From assembly GCF_023634655.1 (NCBI RefSeq), contig NZ_JAMKMS010000006.1:124001-188000 (forward strand): a stretch of 64,000 nucleotides of DNA. The letters run 5' to 3'. Below, piece by piece: positions 33,953 to 42,902 of the stretch (positions are counted from its first letter, which is position 1; every line of letters starts with the position of its first letter). A program made the position numbers and the translations under genes. A model generated the notes under the pieces. It was not told where the DNA came from, searched no databases, and worked only from the letters and a program-made list of their open reading frames with translations. This DNA comes from Vibrio methylphosphonaticus (GTDB lineage: Bacteria > Pseudomonadota > Gammaproteobacteria > Enterobacterales > Vibrionaceae).

Positions 33953-35446
33953 ATGTTAAAGTCAGATGAGGTTGTCGTGAATTTTCCCCACCGAGTTTTT
34001 AATTCTAAAACGGTTAAGTTGATCGCATTAGCAAGTCTAAGTGTTAGCGGCATCGCTAATGCATTGGAAGTCATGAATGCTGATGAAAAAACGCAGTTAG
34101 AAAAAATTAGCAGCGATTATGACAACGGTTATCTACAAACCGGGCTTGAAGAGAGCAACGAAACGTACACTCAGCTTTTTTCAAATATTGAGTCTATTAA
34201 GATCAATCTCGTTAACAATATCGAAAACATTAAAGTTGATTCGGCTTCAATGGAAAAGAAATTGGTTGCTGGTGTCTATGATGAGCCCTTATCGCAAACA
34301 TTGCGTGACTTAGCAATGAGCGTCGGTAAACTCAAAACAGAATTGAGCGATAAAGAAAAGCAACTGTCAGAAAAGAAAACTGCAATCTCAAAAAGTGAAG
34401 CGGTGATTAAAGGGCTGGATCGCACTAAAAATGAAGAGCTGCTTGCCTTATATAAGCAAGTTAAATCTCGTTATATTGTAGAGTCACGCAAAGTCAATCA
34501 AGAGACATTTGAGGGCAGTTTAGAGTGTGATTCAAGCGAAAGTATGTCGGCGTGTGTTAATCGCAACATGAACACGATGAAACGCACATTCATGCTACAG
34601 AAGGGCGGTCTAGAAAGAGTTAATATCACATCTTTTAATATCGTTGATGCCACACAAAAAATGAATGGCGATCTCACCTACACCGCTCAAGCAAGCTACA
34701 AAAATGAATTTGATTCCAATACGGAGCTTGAACTGCGCAAGGCTCTTGGACTTGAAAAAGTTAGATTTGTTTTTCGCTCAAATTCAAACAACACTGTTTT
34801 CTATATTAATGACCAAAAGGTAGGGGCAGGCGACAAAGTAGATGTCGCGGGTAACTACGTTGGCGTGTATAACGTTCGAGCGGTGAATAATTCAAAAACA
34901 CAGTCTTTAAAACTTAGCCTCAAGAACGAAGGTGACTACTTCTTTCCTTTTTCAAATGTGAAAACCAACTCTACACCGAGCCCAGTGAAACAAGATGCTA
35001 AGGCGAAGAATTCGGTCAAGGTTGATGCGGATAAATCACCGTCATCTGCCCCCGCATTAACGAAACAAATCTTAGATGGTTATACCAAGAGTAAACCAGT
35101 AAAAGATCAAGAAGCGGACGCATTGGCTGGGAAACGCTTTACCAATACTGTTATTCATAAAGACGACGCTTACCAATATCTACTGCCTATCGAATACTCT
35201 GATAACGGCAGCAAAGCGGTGTATTTATCAAAGTCAGATGCTACGCGATACTGTGCTGACAAACTGTCTTCTCAACTGGCATCAAGAACGGCGTACCAGT
35301 ACCTGCTCAATGGTAATAAATTGGGAATAGGTAACTATTGGTTGTCATCTGGACAAGTGTTTTCTTCAGCGCTAGATGAAAACGCGACTAAAAAAATCAC
35401 CAAGAATAAGTTTGTTTGCATGATGAACATGACTGGAACTTGGTAA
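33953..35446 (+). CDS. Large exported coiled-coil protein of unknown function
   Basis: 497 residues from the first ATG, with a weak ribosome site; an in-frame GTG about 24 bases later is possible. A signal-like segment (TVKLIALASLSVSGIANA, about 20-37) predicts export. Residues about 115-180 form a long Lys/Glu-rich coiled coil (KLKTELSDKEKQLSEKKTA and on). About 220-335 are beta-rich and look somewhat like a PEGA-type domain (VFRSNSNNTVFYINDQKVGAG). A Pro/Ser/Lys linker (336-375) leads to a C-terminal domain with two cysteines (TRYCADKL, KFVCMMN) and YWLSSG, resembling DUF1566-like surface domains. I do not recognise the protein. It lies 229 bases after the tad locus in the same direction. 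Confidence 0.75.
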   Translation: MLKSDEVVVNFPHRVFNSKTVKLIALASLSVSGIANALEVMNADEKTQLEKISSDYDNGYLQTGLEESNETYTQLFSNIESIKINLVNNIENIKVDSASMEKKLVAGVYDEPLSQTLRDLAMSVGKLKTELSDKEKQLSEKKTAISKSEAVIKGLDRTKNEELLALYKQVKSRYIVESRKVNQETFEGSLECDSSESMSACVNRNMNTMKRTFMLQKGGLERVNITSFNIVDATQKMNGDLTYTAQASYKNEFDSNTELELRKALGLEKVRFVFRSNSNNTVFYINDQKVGAGDKVDVAGNYVGVYNVRAVNNSKTQSLKLSLKNEGDYFFPFSNVKTNSTPSPVKQDAKAKNSVKVDADKSPSSAPALTKQILDGYTKSKPVKDQEADALAGKRFTNTVIHKDDAYQYLLPIEYSDNGSKAVYLSKSDATRYCADKLSSQLASRTAYQYLLNGNKLGIGNYWLSSGQVFSSALDENATKKITKNKFVCMMNMTGTW

Positions 35447-35521
35447 GATTTGCAAGCAAGTTTGAGGCTAAATTAAGTTTATTACCTTTACTTCTTGATT
35501 GTTTAGCTTCTTGAGTCATCG

Positions 35522-35620
35522 AAAAAGCCAATGGTGTCTGAAGTGACCCCCAATAGTTGGACACCAATTATTGGGGGTCTTTTTATGTCCAAATACAACC
35601 GAGCATTGGCTTTTTTGTGA
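35522..35620. mobile_element. Nested inverted repeats, possible remnant of an IS3-family (IS150-like) left end
   Basis: An inner stem GACCCCCAATA (35545-35555) / TATTGGGGGTC (35569-35579) with T-run follows TGTCTGAAGTGACCCCC, which resembles terminal repeats of IS3-family elements in marine gamma-proteobacteria. A 12-codon ORF (ATG at 35585) begins MSKYNR, like the OrfA start of such elements, then stops. An outer inverted repeat AAAAAGCCAATG (35522-35533) / CATTGGCTTTTT (35604-35615) encloses everything. It may be a truncated IS end, a double terminator, or both. No transposase is left. Confidence 0.45.
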
Positions 35621-35649
35621 GGGTATTCATTGTGATTAACGTCGACCCA

Positions 35650-36789
35650 TTAATCGGTGTGACTTGTACGGTTTCTCGAGAAACACCAATACGCTAACCC
35701 GCCCCAGACTGCGGCTTGTAGCCACAATTGACTCCATTGCGCTGACACTTGTGACCAATCGGCACCCATCTGGTTGAGTTTTAAAAATCCGCTAATCGCA
35801 GGTTCGGTTGGGAATATGGCAGCGAACCATTGTATTGGCGCCGGTAGCATTTCACTTGGCCAAATAAATCCAGCAGAAAAAATTAATGGCATGGAGCTAA
35901 GTAGAACGAGTACCGTTACCAACTCTCGTCTTGGCGTGATTGCTCCAATCAGAATGCCAATAAAACATGTGGTAAGAAAAAACGGCAACATTAAGGTCAG
36001 TACTTCACTAGGGTGGGCGAGCTTACTGATGCCATACATGTCAAAGCTGGCACCGAAATAAAACATGCCGAGTATATAATAAAACGCCAGTAACACCCCT
36101 GTTCGCACCGCTATGACTTTTAACGCTGATTGTGATTGCCAGTAGCCATTGCCTTGCCTTTGAGTGCCTCCGATCAAGCCTGATGCCATTGCAAGGGTTT
36201 GTTGAAGAATCAACACAAAGACAGCGGGTACCACGTAGTCGATATATCCCATGTGCGGGTTGAAGGTCGGTTTAGCATTAAGTTCGGTCGCCGCATATTG
36301 CTTTGCTGCCAGCTCGAGTGGGACGCCGTCAATTAATAACTTAGACACTTTGGTTTTCGCCGCGAGCGTGCCTCCAGCCTGAGCAAGCCCTTCAACCACC
36401 GTTCCGTATACCAAAAATAAGGCCGCATCACCCGCGTAGGAAAGCACAGGGCTTTTACCCATCATTAGGTCTTTGTAGAAGTGTTCAGGGATAACAATAA
36501 ATCCGGTGATTTTACCGTCTTCAAACCACTGTTTAGCGTCCGTAATCGTGCTGAGGCGGCTTACTACTGTTACGTTCGGCGTGGCATCGACCATGCGTTC
36601 GAGTGTATAACTCGTTTGGCTTTTGTCGAGGTTGACCACTGCAATTGGTAACTCGCGCGGGATCTGCGTCGTGTAAGGAAGCGGATAAAGAAATGAGTAG
36701 AAGATGACACCGCCAAATACCGTGAGAGTGACGACGGGATTGGTGAGAATCGCTCTTAACTCAAGTTTAATATGTTCGAGTAACGTCAT
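35650..36789 (-). CDS. ABC-2 type permease subunit (second of pair)
   Basis: 379 residues. One N-terminal membrane segment (VVTLTVFGGVIFYSFLYPLPY) precedes a large extracytoplasmic loop (about 40-180, ELPIAVVNLDKSQTSYTLERMVDATPNV...) and five C-terminal segments, the ABC-2 layout of YhhJ-like export permeases. It overlaps the upstream permease gene by four bases and is the last gene of the exporter operon. No ATP-binding domain is present. Confidence 0.85.
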   Translation of the reverse strand: MTLLEHIKLELRAILTNPVVTLTVFGGVIFYSFLYPLPYTTQIPRELPIAVVNLDKSQTSYTLERMVDATPNVTVVSRLSTITDAKQWFEDGKITGFIVIPEHFYKDLMMGKSPVLSYAGDAALFLVYGTVVEGLAQAGGTLAAKTKVSKLLIDGVPLELAAKQYAATELNAKPTFNPHMGYIDYVVPAVFVLILQQTLAMASGLIGGTQRQGNGYWQSQSALKVIAVRTGVLLAFYYILGMFYFGASFDMYGISKLAHPSEVLTLMLPFFLTTCFIGILIGAITPRRELVTVLVLLSSMPLIFSAGFIWPSEMLPAPIQWFAAIFPTEPAISGFLKLNQMGADWSQVSAQWSQLWLQAAVWGGLAYWCFSRNRTSHTD

Positions 36790-37967
36790 ACTTGTGACTC
36801 CTTACTCATATGTTTTTTGATCAGTACAACGGTCAGCACCAGTGGAATGACATAACCCAACATAGGTGTGAGATGGCTAAGAGATTGAATGGCTATGACG
36901 CCGTAACTTGCTTGGCTCACTTGAACCTCTATGTAATGGCTGATTGGCAGTAGTTCTCGCCAAGCTGTTGCAAGAGGGCTCATATCAGCCGCAGGGAAGG
37001 TGATTCCCATGAATGCAAAGCTTGGTGCTGTAAATGCGCCAGCAAAACTCATTGCCCTTGCAGCATCACAGGTGAGGAAGAAAAAGAAACACGCCATGAT
37101 CATACAGGTTAGCGTCGTGACAACTTGTGCGAAAAACAGCACGAGCCAGCTTCCTTCCATCGGCCAACCAATGATGTCGTAGAACCATATTAGGAAAAAT
37201 GAACCCTGTAATAGAAACCACAAGAAATAAGGTAACAGCGTACGGCTCAGGTGACCCACGATGGAGGTGTTACCAAACCATGGACTTAATCCCGAAATTC
37301 GATAATTCGCACTAAGCACTAATACCGTAAAGGAAACAATGGCGATTTGCCAAATAGCGGGAACAATGGCGGACACCAGAAACTGGGCGTAATTGGTTCC
37401 TTTATTAAACAGCGGTGTAATTTGAGTTCTTACTGTGACGGCATTACCCATCGCCGCTAGACTAGTCGTATTGCCTTTGGACAGCGCTTGAACCACACCG
37501 ACTTGCGCATTAAAGGTTCCTTGAGCCTGCAGCGCGGCCGAATTAATTAACCGTCCAACGAGTAGGTATTGGCTGTTGTAAAACAGAGTCACTTGCGGGG
37601 TCAGTGATTTTGTAATCGCTTTATCAAACGAGGCGGGTACATATAAAATCGCGTAGATGTCACCTTCGATCAATGCAGATTTAGCTTGTTGAATGTCGTC
37701 ATATTGATGATCGATACTCAACATTGAGGTCGCATCATAATTACGAATCAGCTTCTGAGATAACGTACTTTTACTAAGATCGACCACTCCGACAGGTAGG
37801 TTATTGGCGATGCCTTGAGAAAATATCCAATAGATAGAAAAACACAAGACAATAGGCACCCAAGTTAGGCATGAAAGCAGCCATTTATCATGACGGAGAA
37901 TGTGCCATTGATTGTAGTGCCGTCCATCAGAGGAGATGGACGCTACGGTGTTAGAACGCTGGTTCAT
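36786..37967 (-). CDS. ABC-2 type permease subunit (first of pair)
   Basis: 393 residues with the same layout as its neighbour: N-terminal segment LLSCLTWVPIVLCFSIYWIFS, a periplasmic loop beginning LPVGVVDLSKSTLSQKLIRNYDATSML, and about five C-terminal membrane segments. The two permeases are diverged paralogues that probably form a heterodimer. It lies 9 bases after the HlyD-like gene. No nucleotide-binding domain is fused or adjacent. Confidence 0.85.
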   Translation of the reverse strand: MNQRSNTVASISSDGRHYNQWHILRHDKWLLSCLTWVPIVLCFSIYWIFSQGIANNLPVGVVDLSKSTLSQKLIRNYDATSMLSIDHQYDDIQQAKSALIEGDIYAILYVPASFDKAITKSLTPQVTLFYNSQYLLVGRLINSAALQAQGTFNAQVGVVQALSKGNTTSLAAMGNAVTVRTQITPLFNKGTNYAQFLVSAIVPAIWQIAIVSFTVLVLSANYRISGLSPWFGNTSIVGHLSRTLLPYFLWFLLQGSFFLIWFYDIIGWPMEGSWLVLFFAQVVTTLTCMIMACFFFFLTCDAARAMSFAGAFTAPSFAFMGITFPAADMSPLATAWRELLPISHYIEVQVSQASYGVIAIQSLSHLTPMLGYVIPLVLTVVLIKKHMSKESQV

Positions 37968-37976
37968 ACTCAGCCC

Positions 37977-38951
37977 TTACATCTCAACGGCAAGGCTCAT
38001 GCCCATACGTAGCTTATCTTTATGATCTAATGGGCGCGCTTCCACTTCAAAAGTGCGTAAGTCAAATCCTTGAGTGGCATCGGTCGAGCGCCAAGTGGCG
38101 AAATCACCCATAACGGCTACGTGGTTAACCTTGAACGTGACGTCGGTATCTAGAGCTGGTACGTATGCCGTAAATTCAGCGCCTTTCTCAAAATGTTGTA
38201 GCAGATCTTCACGAACATTTAAAACCGCCCATGAATCTTTAGTATCGACAACGGTCACTACAGGAAAACCTTGCGGGGCCAGCTCTCCACTGTGGAGCAG
38301 CACCTGAGAAACTTCACCATCAAACCAAGAATGAATCTTAGTATCTGCAGCATAGGCTTCAACTTCGGCTACTGCGCCAGCCGCCATGCGAACTTTTTCA
38401 GCAGCCGCAACTTTGGTTTCATTACGAGCGCCTTCTTTCGCCATTTCAAACATCTGGTAGGCGGCACTTTCAGTGTATTTAGCCGCTTGCCATTGTGTTT
38501 TAGCTTCATCGCGTTTTTGTTCTGCAACAACGCCATCTTTGTATAGGTTATTGACGCGAAGATACGTTTTCTCCATCAGTTGGGAGGCAGCGCGAGCTTT
38601 GCGCCATTGATCTTCTGCCGCTCTTATTTGTTGTTGACGAGCACCGTTGTTTGCTTCTTGGGCAAGTGCGCCCGCGGCTTTTTCACCCGCGACAGCTTGT
38701 TCGAGTTTGGCATCTATTTCTGGGCTATGAATCGTAAATACGAGTTGCCCTTCATTAATTTCGTCGCCTTTACGGACCATAACTTGGTCGATTCTACCTG
38801 GGACTTTAGACGAAATACTGTACTGTTGTGACTCAATCTGCCCTTGAAGGCGGAAGGGTGGGGTTTGGTAAGCGTCAAAAAACTTATAACCAACCCAACC
38901 TGCAATTACGAGCGCGCCAAGTGTCGCGAGTGTTGGTTTAACCTTGTTCAT
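37977..38951 (-). CDS. HlyD-family periplasmic adaptor (membrane fusion protein)
   Basis: 324 residues. One N-terminal membrane anchor (TLATLGALVIAGWVGYKFF) is followed by the lipoyl half QIESQQYSISSKVPGRIDQVMVRKGDEINEGQLVF, a long alpha-hairpin (about 80-190, Ala/Glu/Lys-rich) and the second half AYAADTKIHSWFDGEVSQVLLHSGELAPQGFPVVTVVD, then a beta-barrel domain. It bridges the inner-membrane permeases and the TolC-like channel. It overlaps the TolC-like gene by four bases. Confidence 0.9.
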   Translation of the reverse strand: MNKVKPTLATLGALVIAGWVGYKFFDAYQTPPFRLQGQIESQQYSISSKVPGRIDQVMVRKGDEINEGQLVFTIHSPEIDAKLEQAVAGEKAAGALAQEANNGARQQQIRAAEDQWRKARAASQLMEKTYLRVNNLYKDGVVAEQKRDEAKTQWQAAKYTESAAYQMFEMAKEGARNETKVAAAEKVRMAAGAVAEVEAYAADTKIHSWFDGEVSQVLLHSGELAPQGFPVVTVVDTKDSWAVLNVREDLLQHFEKGAEFTAYVPALDTDVTFKVNHVAVMGDFATWRSTDATQGFDLRTFEVEARPLDHKDKLRMGMSLAVEM

Positions 38952-40363
38952 AATGCATCCTTAGAAGTGATTTTTGCAGGGTTGATAGAGTTATATTTAT
39001 ACTGACTAAAACTGTTCATTTCATTGGACAACGCCAATAGCTTGTTTAGAGAGAGCAGGTACTGGAAACTGGCCGCGGCTTGTTGAGTTTTGATACTAGC
39101 GACATAGAGTTCCGCATCAACAACATCAATGGAACGTCCGAGCCCTTGAGCAAACGCTTTTTGTCTCAGTGATAGGTTCTCTTTTGATAATGACAAGCTG
39201 GAGTTCAGTCCAATCGCTTCGTCGAGGGCCTGCTGTGCTTCTAAGTAGGTTTTTTCCACCAACACACTTAAGTCTTGTTTTGCTTGGCGTTTGAGGTATT
39301 GAACTTGGCTCACCGCGCTATTTGCTGCTTTTACCTTTTCACTACGACCGGTATTTTCAAGAAGTGGCACACTCACCCCAATACCCACCAACCAGTCAGG
39401 GGTCATTTGATTGGCTAATGAATCACCTTCATAAAGGTTATAGTCACCGTAGGCGTAAACTTCAGGGTAGTATTTGCCGTTTTCCGCTTTGATAAGACTG
39501 CTGGCTTGCTTTTCTTTAGCGTCGAGAATCGCCAGTCCGGGATACGTGTCCAATGTTTGGTCAACGAACGCATCAAGAGGGGGTAAATTACGGTTAATAA
39601 AGAGCTCGTCTCTCGGTTCAACTTTCTCGACTTGCCCTAAGATTTGTGTCAAAGCAGCCTGAGCAATATTTAGACTATGTTGCGCTTTCTTTCGCTCAAT
39701 TGTGGCTTTATCGAGTGAGGCTTCTGCTTGTAAGCGTTCTACCCTGGCAATTTGACCTTGCTGTTCCAGCTTAATCGCGTAATCGCGATGTTTCGTTAGC
39801 CCTTGCTCGGCGGCAAGGCGTGTTTCAACCACTTCTTTAGCCAAAATGACACTGAAGTAGTATTTGCTCAAGTCTTCGTATCGTGCCTGTACTTCCATTG
39901 CAAACTGGCTTTCGGCTTCTTCTTGGCGACCTTCCGCTGCGGTTTGTGCTGCGTTGATGCGACCACCAGTGAAGATTGGCCATACGGCGCGGATAGAAGA
40001 ACTAAAGATGTCTTGATGTTCGATAGTGGATGTAATACCGCCGAGTACTGAGCCTAAATTACCCAATCCAGGGACGCTGATATTTGTATTTAAACTCTCT
40101 GCTAGCTGATGCCCAGAAACGGTTACATCTTTGTCTAAACGTGTGTAATTCGCCCCGAGGGTAATACTAGGCAGATTAAGGTTGCTCGTTGCACTTTTTA
40201 AATGACCATAGCGCTCGACGTTGGCTCGCTGCGCGGCGAGTGAGTTATTGTTTTGTTGAAGCAGTTGCCATGCCTCGTCAAAAGAGACGTCTGCACTCCA
40301 TGCACTAAGTGACAGAGTGCCTAGCAATGCGCCCACAACCAACGGTAGGGACTTAATCTTCAT
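38948..40363 (-). CDS. TolC-family outer-membrane efflux protein
   Basis: 471 residues with signal peptide MKIKSLPLVVGALLGTLSLSAWSA. Two repeats of the TolC fold are visible: SFDEAWQLLQQNNNSLAAQRANVERYGHLKSATSNLNLPSITLGANYTRL and later PGLAILDAKEKQASSLIKAENGKYYPEVYAYGDYNLY, each followed by long helices. It forms the outer-membrane channel of the tripartite exporter and is the first gene of that reverse-strand operon. A palindrome lies just upstream of its start. Confidence 0.92.
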   Translation of the reverse strand: MKIKSLPLVVGALLGTLSLSAWSADVSFDEAWQLLQQNNNSLAAQRANVERYGHLKSATSNLNLPSITLGANYTRLDKDVTVSGHQLAESLNTNISVPGLGNLGSVLGGITSTIEHQDIFSSSIRAVWPIFTGGRINAAQTAAEGRQEEAESQFAMEVQARYEDLSKYYFSVILAKEVVETRLAAEQGLTKHRDYAIKLEQQGQIARVERLQAEASLDKATIERKKAQHSLNIAQAALTQILGQVEKVEPRDELFINRNLPPLDAFVDQTLDTYPGLAILDAKEKQASSLIKAENGKYYPEVYAYGDYNLYEGDSLANQMTPDWLVGIGVSVPLLENTGRSEKVKAANSAVSQVQYLKRQAKQDLSVLVEKTYLEAQQALDEAIGLNSSLSLSKENLSLRQKAFAQGLGRSIDVVDAELYVASIKTQQAAASFQYLLSLNKLLALSNEMNSFSQYKYNSINPAKITSKDAL

Positions 40364-40394
40364 GTATGCTCCAAGCCATATGTTAATAAAATAT

Positions 40395-40412
40395 TTAGAG
40401 TTTATACTCTAA
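40395..40412. promoter_or_regulatory. Candidate operator upstream of the exporter operon
   Basis: TTAGAGT-TTAT-ACTCTAA is an 18-base palindrome with 7-bp arms, 31 bases before the TolC-like start. Its size and place fit a dimeric repressor of MarR or TetR type. No regulator gene is adjacent, so the protein is unknown. Confidence 0.5.
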
Positions 40413-40539
40413 TAATATTCAGTGCAATACCTTAAAGGTAGTTGTGATTGGCGGGAACGCGAAGTTAAGTGTCTGTTTTTTTTGACGATGGTCATGAAAA
40501 ATAGAGAGGCCGTACTGAACCTCTCTACCTAGCGTGTGT

Positions 40540-40779
40540 TTACTGCTGTGATGGGCAAAAGTAGCCCGCTCGCCACACTAAGTTTTTTGCTTGCTTCATT
40601 GCTTGCAGCACTTCTTTTCCAGACATTTGCGGAGAGGAAAAAGAGACAAGTAAGTCGTTTTCAACGTCTTCATGTTGAGCATTTAGTTTTTGATAAGCTC
40701 TCACGTGTGTGAACGTTGATGCTCGGTTTTTTGACAGCACAGCCCTATCTAGGCAAATTCCAAAACAGTCACGTTTCAT
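40540..40779 (-). CDS. Small hypothetical protein (79 aa)
   Basis: The ATG at 40779 is preceded by AAAAGGAG at good spacing, which supports a real gene. The protein has no signal peptide or membrane segment and is mixed in charge, with three cysteines (CFGIC near the start and FCPSQQ at the end). A middle SPQMSGKEVLQAMKQAKNLVW looks helical. I do not recognise a family. It stands alone between the exporter operon and a tandem-repeat region, on the same strand as the exporter. Confidence 0.6.
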   Translation of the reverse strand: MKRDCFGICLDRAVLSKNRASTFTHVRAYQKLNAQHEDVENDLLVSFSSPQMSGKEVLQAMKQAKNLVWRAGYFCPSQQ

Positions 40780-40916
40780 AGCCTTGCTCCTTTTAACGTG
40801 GTTCCCTGATATACGCTCTCATTACTTTTGTTTTTTATTGAGAGGTGACGTTTTCTAGTGTTATGGCCTATCGCCCAGAACATTCGATGCTCATTGCTGA
40901 TCTAATGTGTAGTTGT

Positions 40917-40992
40917 ACTCATAGCGCTTTCGCTACTCATAGAGCTTTCGCCCCTCATAGAGCTTTTGCCACTTATAGATAGCGCTTTCGCT
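40917..40992. repeat. Degenerate 18-bp tandem repeat, 4 units
   Basis: ACTCATAGCGCTTTCGCT, ACTCATAGAGCTTTCGCC, CCTCATAGAGCTTTTGCC, then ACTTATAGAT-AGCGCTTTCGCT with a 4-base insertion. It lies in the 497-bp gap between the 79-aa gene and the sensor kinase gene. The rest of that gap shows no gene; the kinase promoter should lie in its right half. Confidence 0.88.
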
Positions 40993-41282
40993 AATCTTTG
41001 CTGAAACCGAACTGGAGGCGTCCTTGTTTCGTCGGTATCGATTTACTATACGGTACGCAGTCTAATTAGTTCTAAAATTAACCTAAATTCGCTGTGATCT
41101 TAGTCAGTGTTCTTTATGAACAATATGAAATCAACGCATTTGTCATTAAGAGTGGCAGGCAGCGCATGCGTGGTTGAAAAGTGTCCGCTTATGATTTTTT
41201 TGAGAGGGTCACAGAACCAGGATGCGCTGAGTGTATTTATGTTACAAGGCTGTTACAGTTCTGATATTAAAGGAGAATGACA

Positions 41283-42902
41283 ATGAGATGGAATCAGTTC
41301 AGCTTTCGTCATCGTCTGCTCATTATTATGACGTTTTCTGGCTTGCTTCAGTTGGTTATATTGTCTTTGGCTGGGTTTAGTTACATCAAGCAGTCACAAG
41401 AGCAGGAAATGGGATTCAAAGCGAAAGGGGTTGCCACGTTTTTAGCGCAGTCATCGTCTGTGATTGAAATGGTAGAAGATAACGCTTCGGCTGAGATGCA
41501 ATCTAGGTTTCGGGGATTGACCGAAATGATTGGTGCGGCTTTTATCGTCATCGGTGACCATCAGGGTATCCGTCTTGTTCACCCTATAGATGAGCGCATT
41601 GGTAAGCCAATGAAAGGGGGAGATAATGATAAGGCTCTGGTAGATGGACAGGCGTATGTTTCATTTGCAGAAGGCTCCCTTGGAAAGTCAGTTCGTGGGA
41701 AAGCGGCCATTTTTAATGGTAATGGTCAGATCATTGGCGTGGTATCGGTTGGCTATTTGATTGATAGATTACAAGACAGAATCGAGCCTTATTTGGCTTT
41801 TTTGTTAGGAATGGCGGTGTTGGTGCTGGTGGTTAATGGCGTGGTATCGAACTACATTTCTCGACGTTTTCAGAAAGCGATTTTGGGTTTTGAACCGGAA
41901 GAGATCGGTCGCCTATACGGTGAGCTAGACGTAACAATGAGCACAATTAAAGAAGGGGTTATTAGTATTGATTCTAACGGTGTTTTACGATCAATTAATA
42001 CCAGTGCCTGTGATATTTTAGATCTCAACAAACAACAAGCGCTTAATCAACCTTTGGTCGATGTGCTACCAAATTCGGATTTGCACAGTTTAGTTAATAG
42101 CCAAGAGGTCGATCATGATATTGAACTGTACTTGAATCACCAGCGTATTGTCGCGAACCGAAGCCCAATTATCGTCGATGGTAAGGTTGTTGGGGCGGTA
42201 TCGAGTTTTCGTCTAAGGGATGAAATTAGCGAACTCACGGCGCAATTGTCTCAAACCAAGGCCTATGCCGAGATGCTACGCGCTCAGACGCATGAACATC
42301 GCAACAAACTCAATACCATTAATGGCATGCTGCAAATGGGTGAGTTAGACGCCGTTCAACATATGATTGGCTTAGAGACCGCACATTATCAGTCTTTGAT
42401 AGAGTTTTTACGAGAGACGATGCGTGACCCATTAATTGCGGGCATGCTGTTAGGAAAAACGGAGCGTGCACGGGAACTTGGTTTGACGCTCGTCGTGGAT
42501 CCTGAATCGCGTTTAGAGCCTCTCCCTACGCAGCTCAATGCGGATGATCTTGTCACCATTTTAGGTAATTTGATTGATAACGCTTTTGAAGCAACGTTAT
42601 CAGCCATTAACCAGCGACCCAATCAGCGTTTGGCTCGTTCGAAAATTGATGTTTCAGTGAGTGATTATGGCAATGAAATCATCTTGGAAGTGGTTGATCG
42701 TGGCTGCGGTTTACCGAGCGACATTGATGTTTCTTCCCTATCGGAAAGAGGCGTGTCGAGTAAATCTGCCAGTAATCGCGGGGTTGGTTTGTTTTTGGTT
42801 AAGCAATTAACGGAGCGCTATCAAGGGCAATTAGAGCTGATAGCCAATAATGATATGGGGACTCGAGTCACTGTATATGTACCAAAGGATGGAATGGCAT
42901 GA
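41283..42902 (+). CDS. DcuS/CitA-type sensor histidine kinase
   Basis: 539 residues from the ATG at 41283, which is at correct distance from AAAGGAG; an ATG six bases earlier is too close to it. TM1 (LLIIMTFSGLLQLVILSLAGF) and TM2 (YLAFLLGMAVLVLVVNGVVSN, about 175-195) enclose a periplasmic sensor domain with the FIVIGDHQGIRLVHPIDERIGKPM motif of carboxylate sensors. A cytosolic PAS domain follows (about 215-310), then the phosphorylated His in RAQTHEHRNKLNTINGML, N box NLIDNAFEATL, G box VVDRGCGLP and GVGLFLVKQL. It should sense a C4-dicarboxylate, citrate or similar acid and phosphorylate the next gene product. Confidence 0.92.
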   Translation: MRWNQFSFRHRLLIIMTFSGLLQLVILSLAGFSYIKQSQEQEMGFKAKGVATFLAQSSSVIEMVEDNASAEMQSRFRGLTEMIGAAFIVIGDHQGIRLVHPIDERIGKPMKGGDNDKALVDGQAYVSFAEGSLGKSVRGKAAIFNGNGQIIGVVSVGYLIDRLQDRIEPYLAFLLGMAVLVLVVNGVVSNYISRRFQKAILGFEPEEIGRLYGELDVTMSTIKEGVISIDSNGVLRSINTSACDILDLNKQQALNQPLVDVLPNSDLHSLVNSQEVDHDIELYLNHQRIVANRSPIIVDGKVVGAVSSFRLRDEISELTAQLSQTKAYAEMLRAQTHEHRNKLNTINGMLQMGELDAVQHMIGLETAHYQSLIEFLRETMRDPLIAGMLLGKTERARELGLTLVVDPESRLEPLPTQLNADDLVTILGNLIDNAFEATLSAINQRPNQRLARSKIDVSVSDYGNEIILEVVDRGCGLPSDIDVSSLSERGVSSKSASNRGVGLFLVKQLTERYQGQLELIANNDMGTRVTVYVPKDGMA

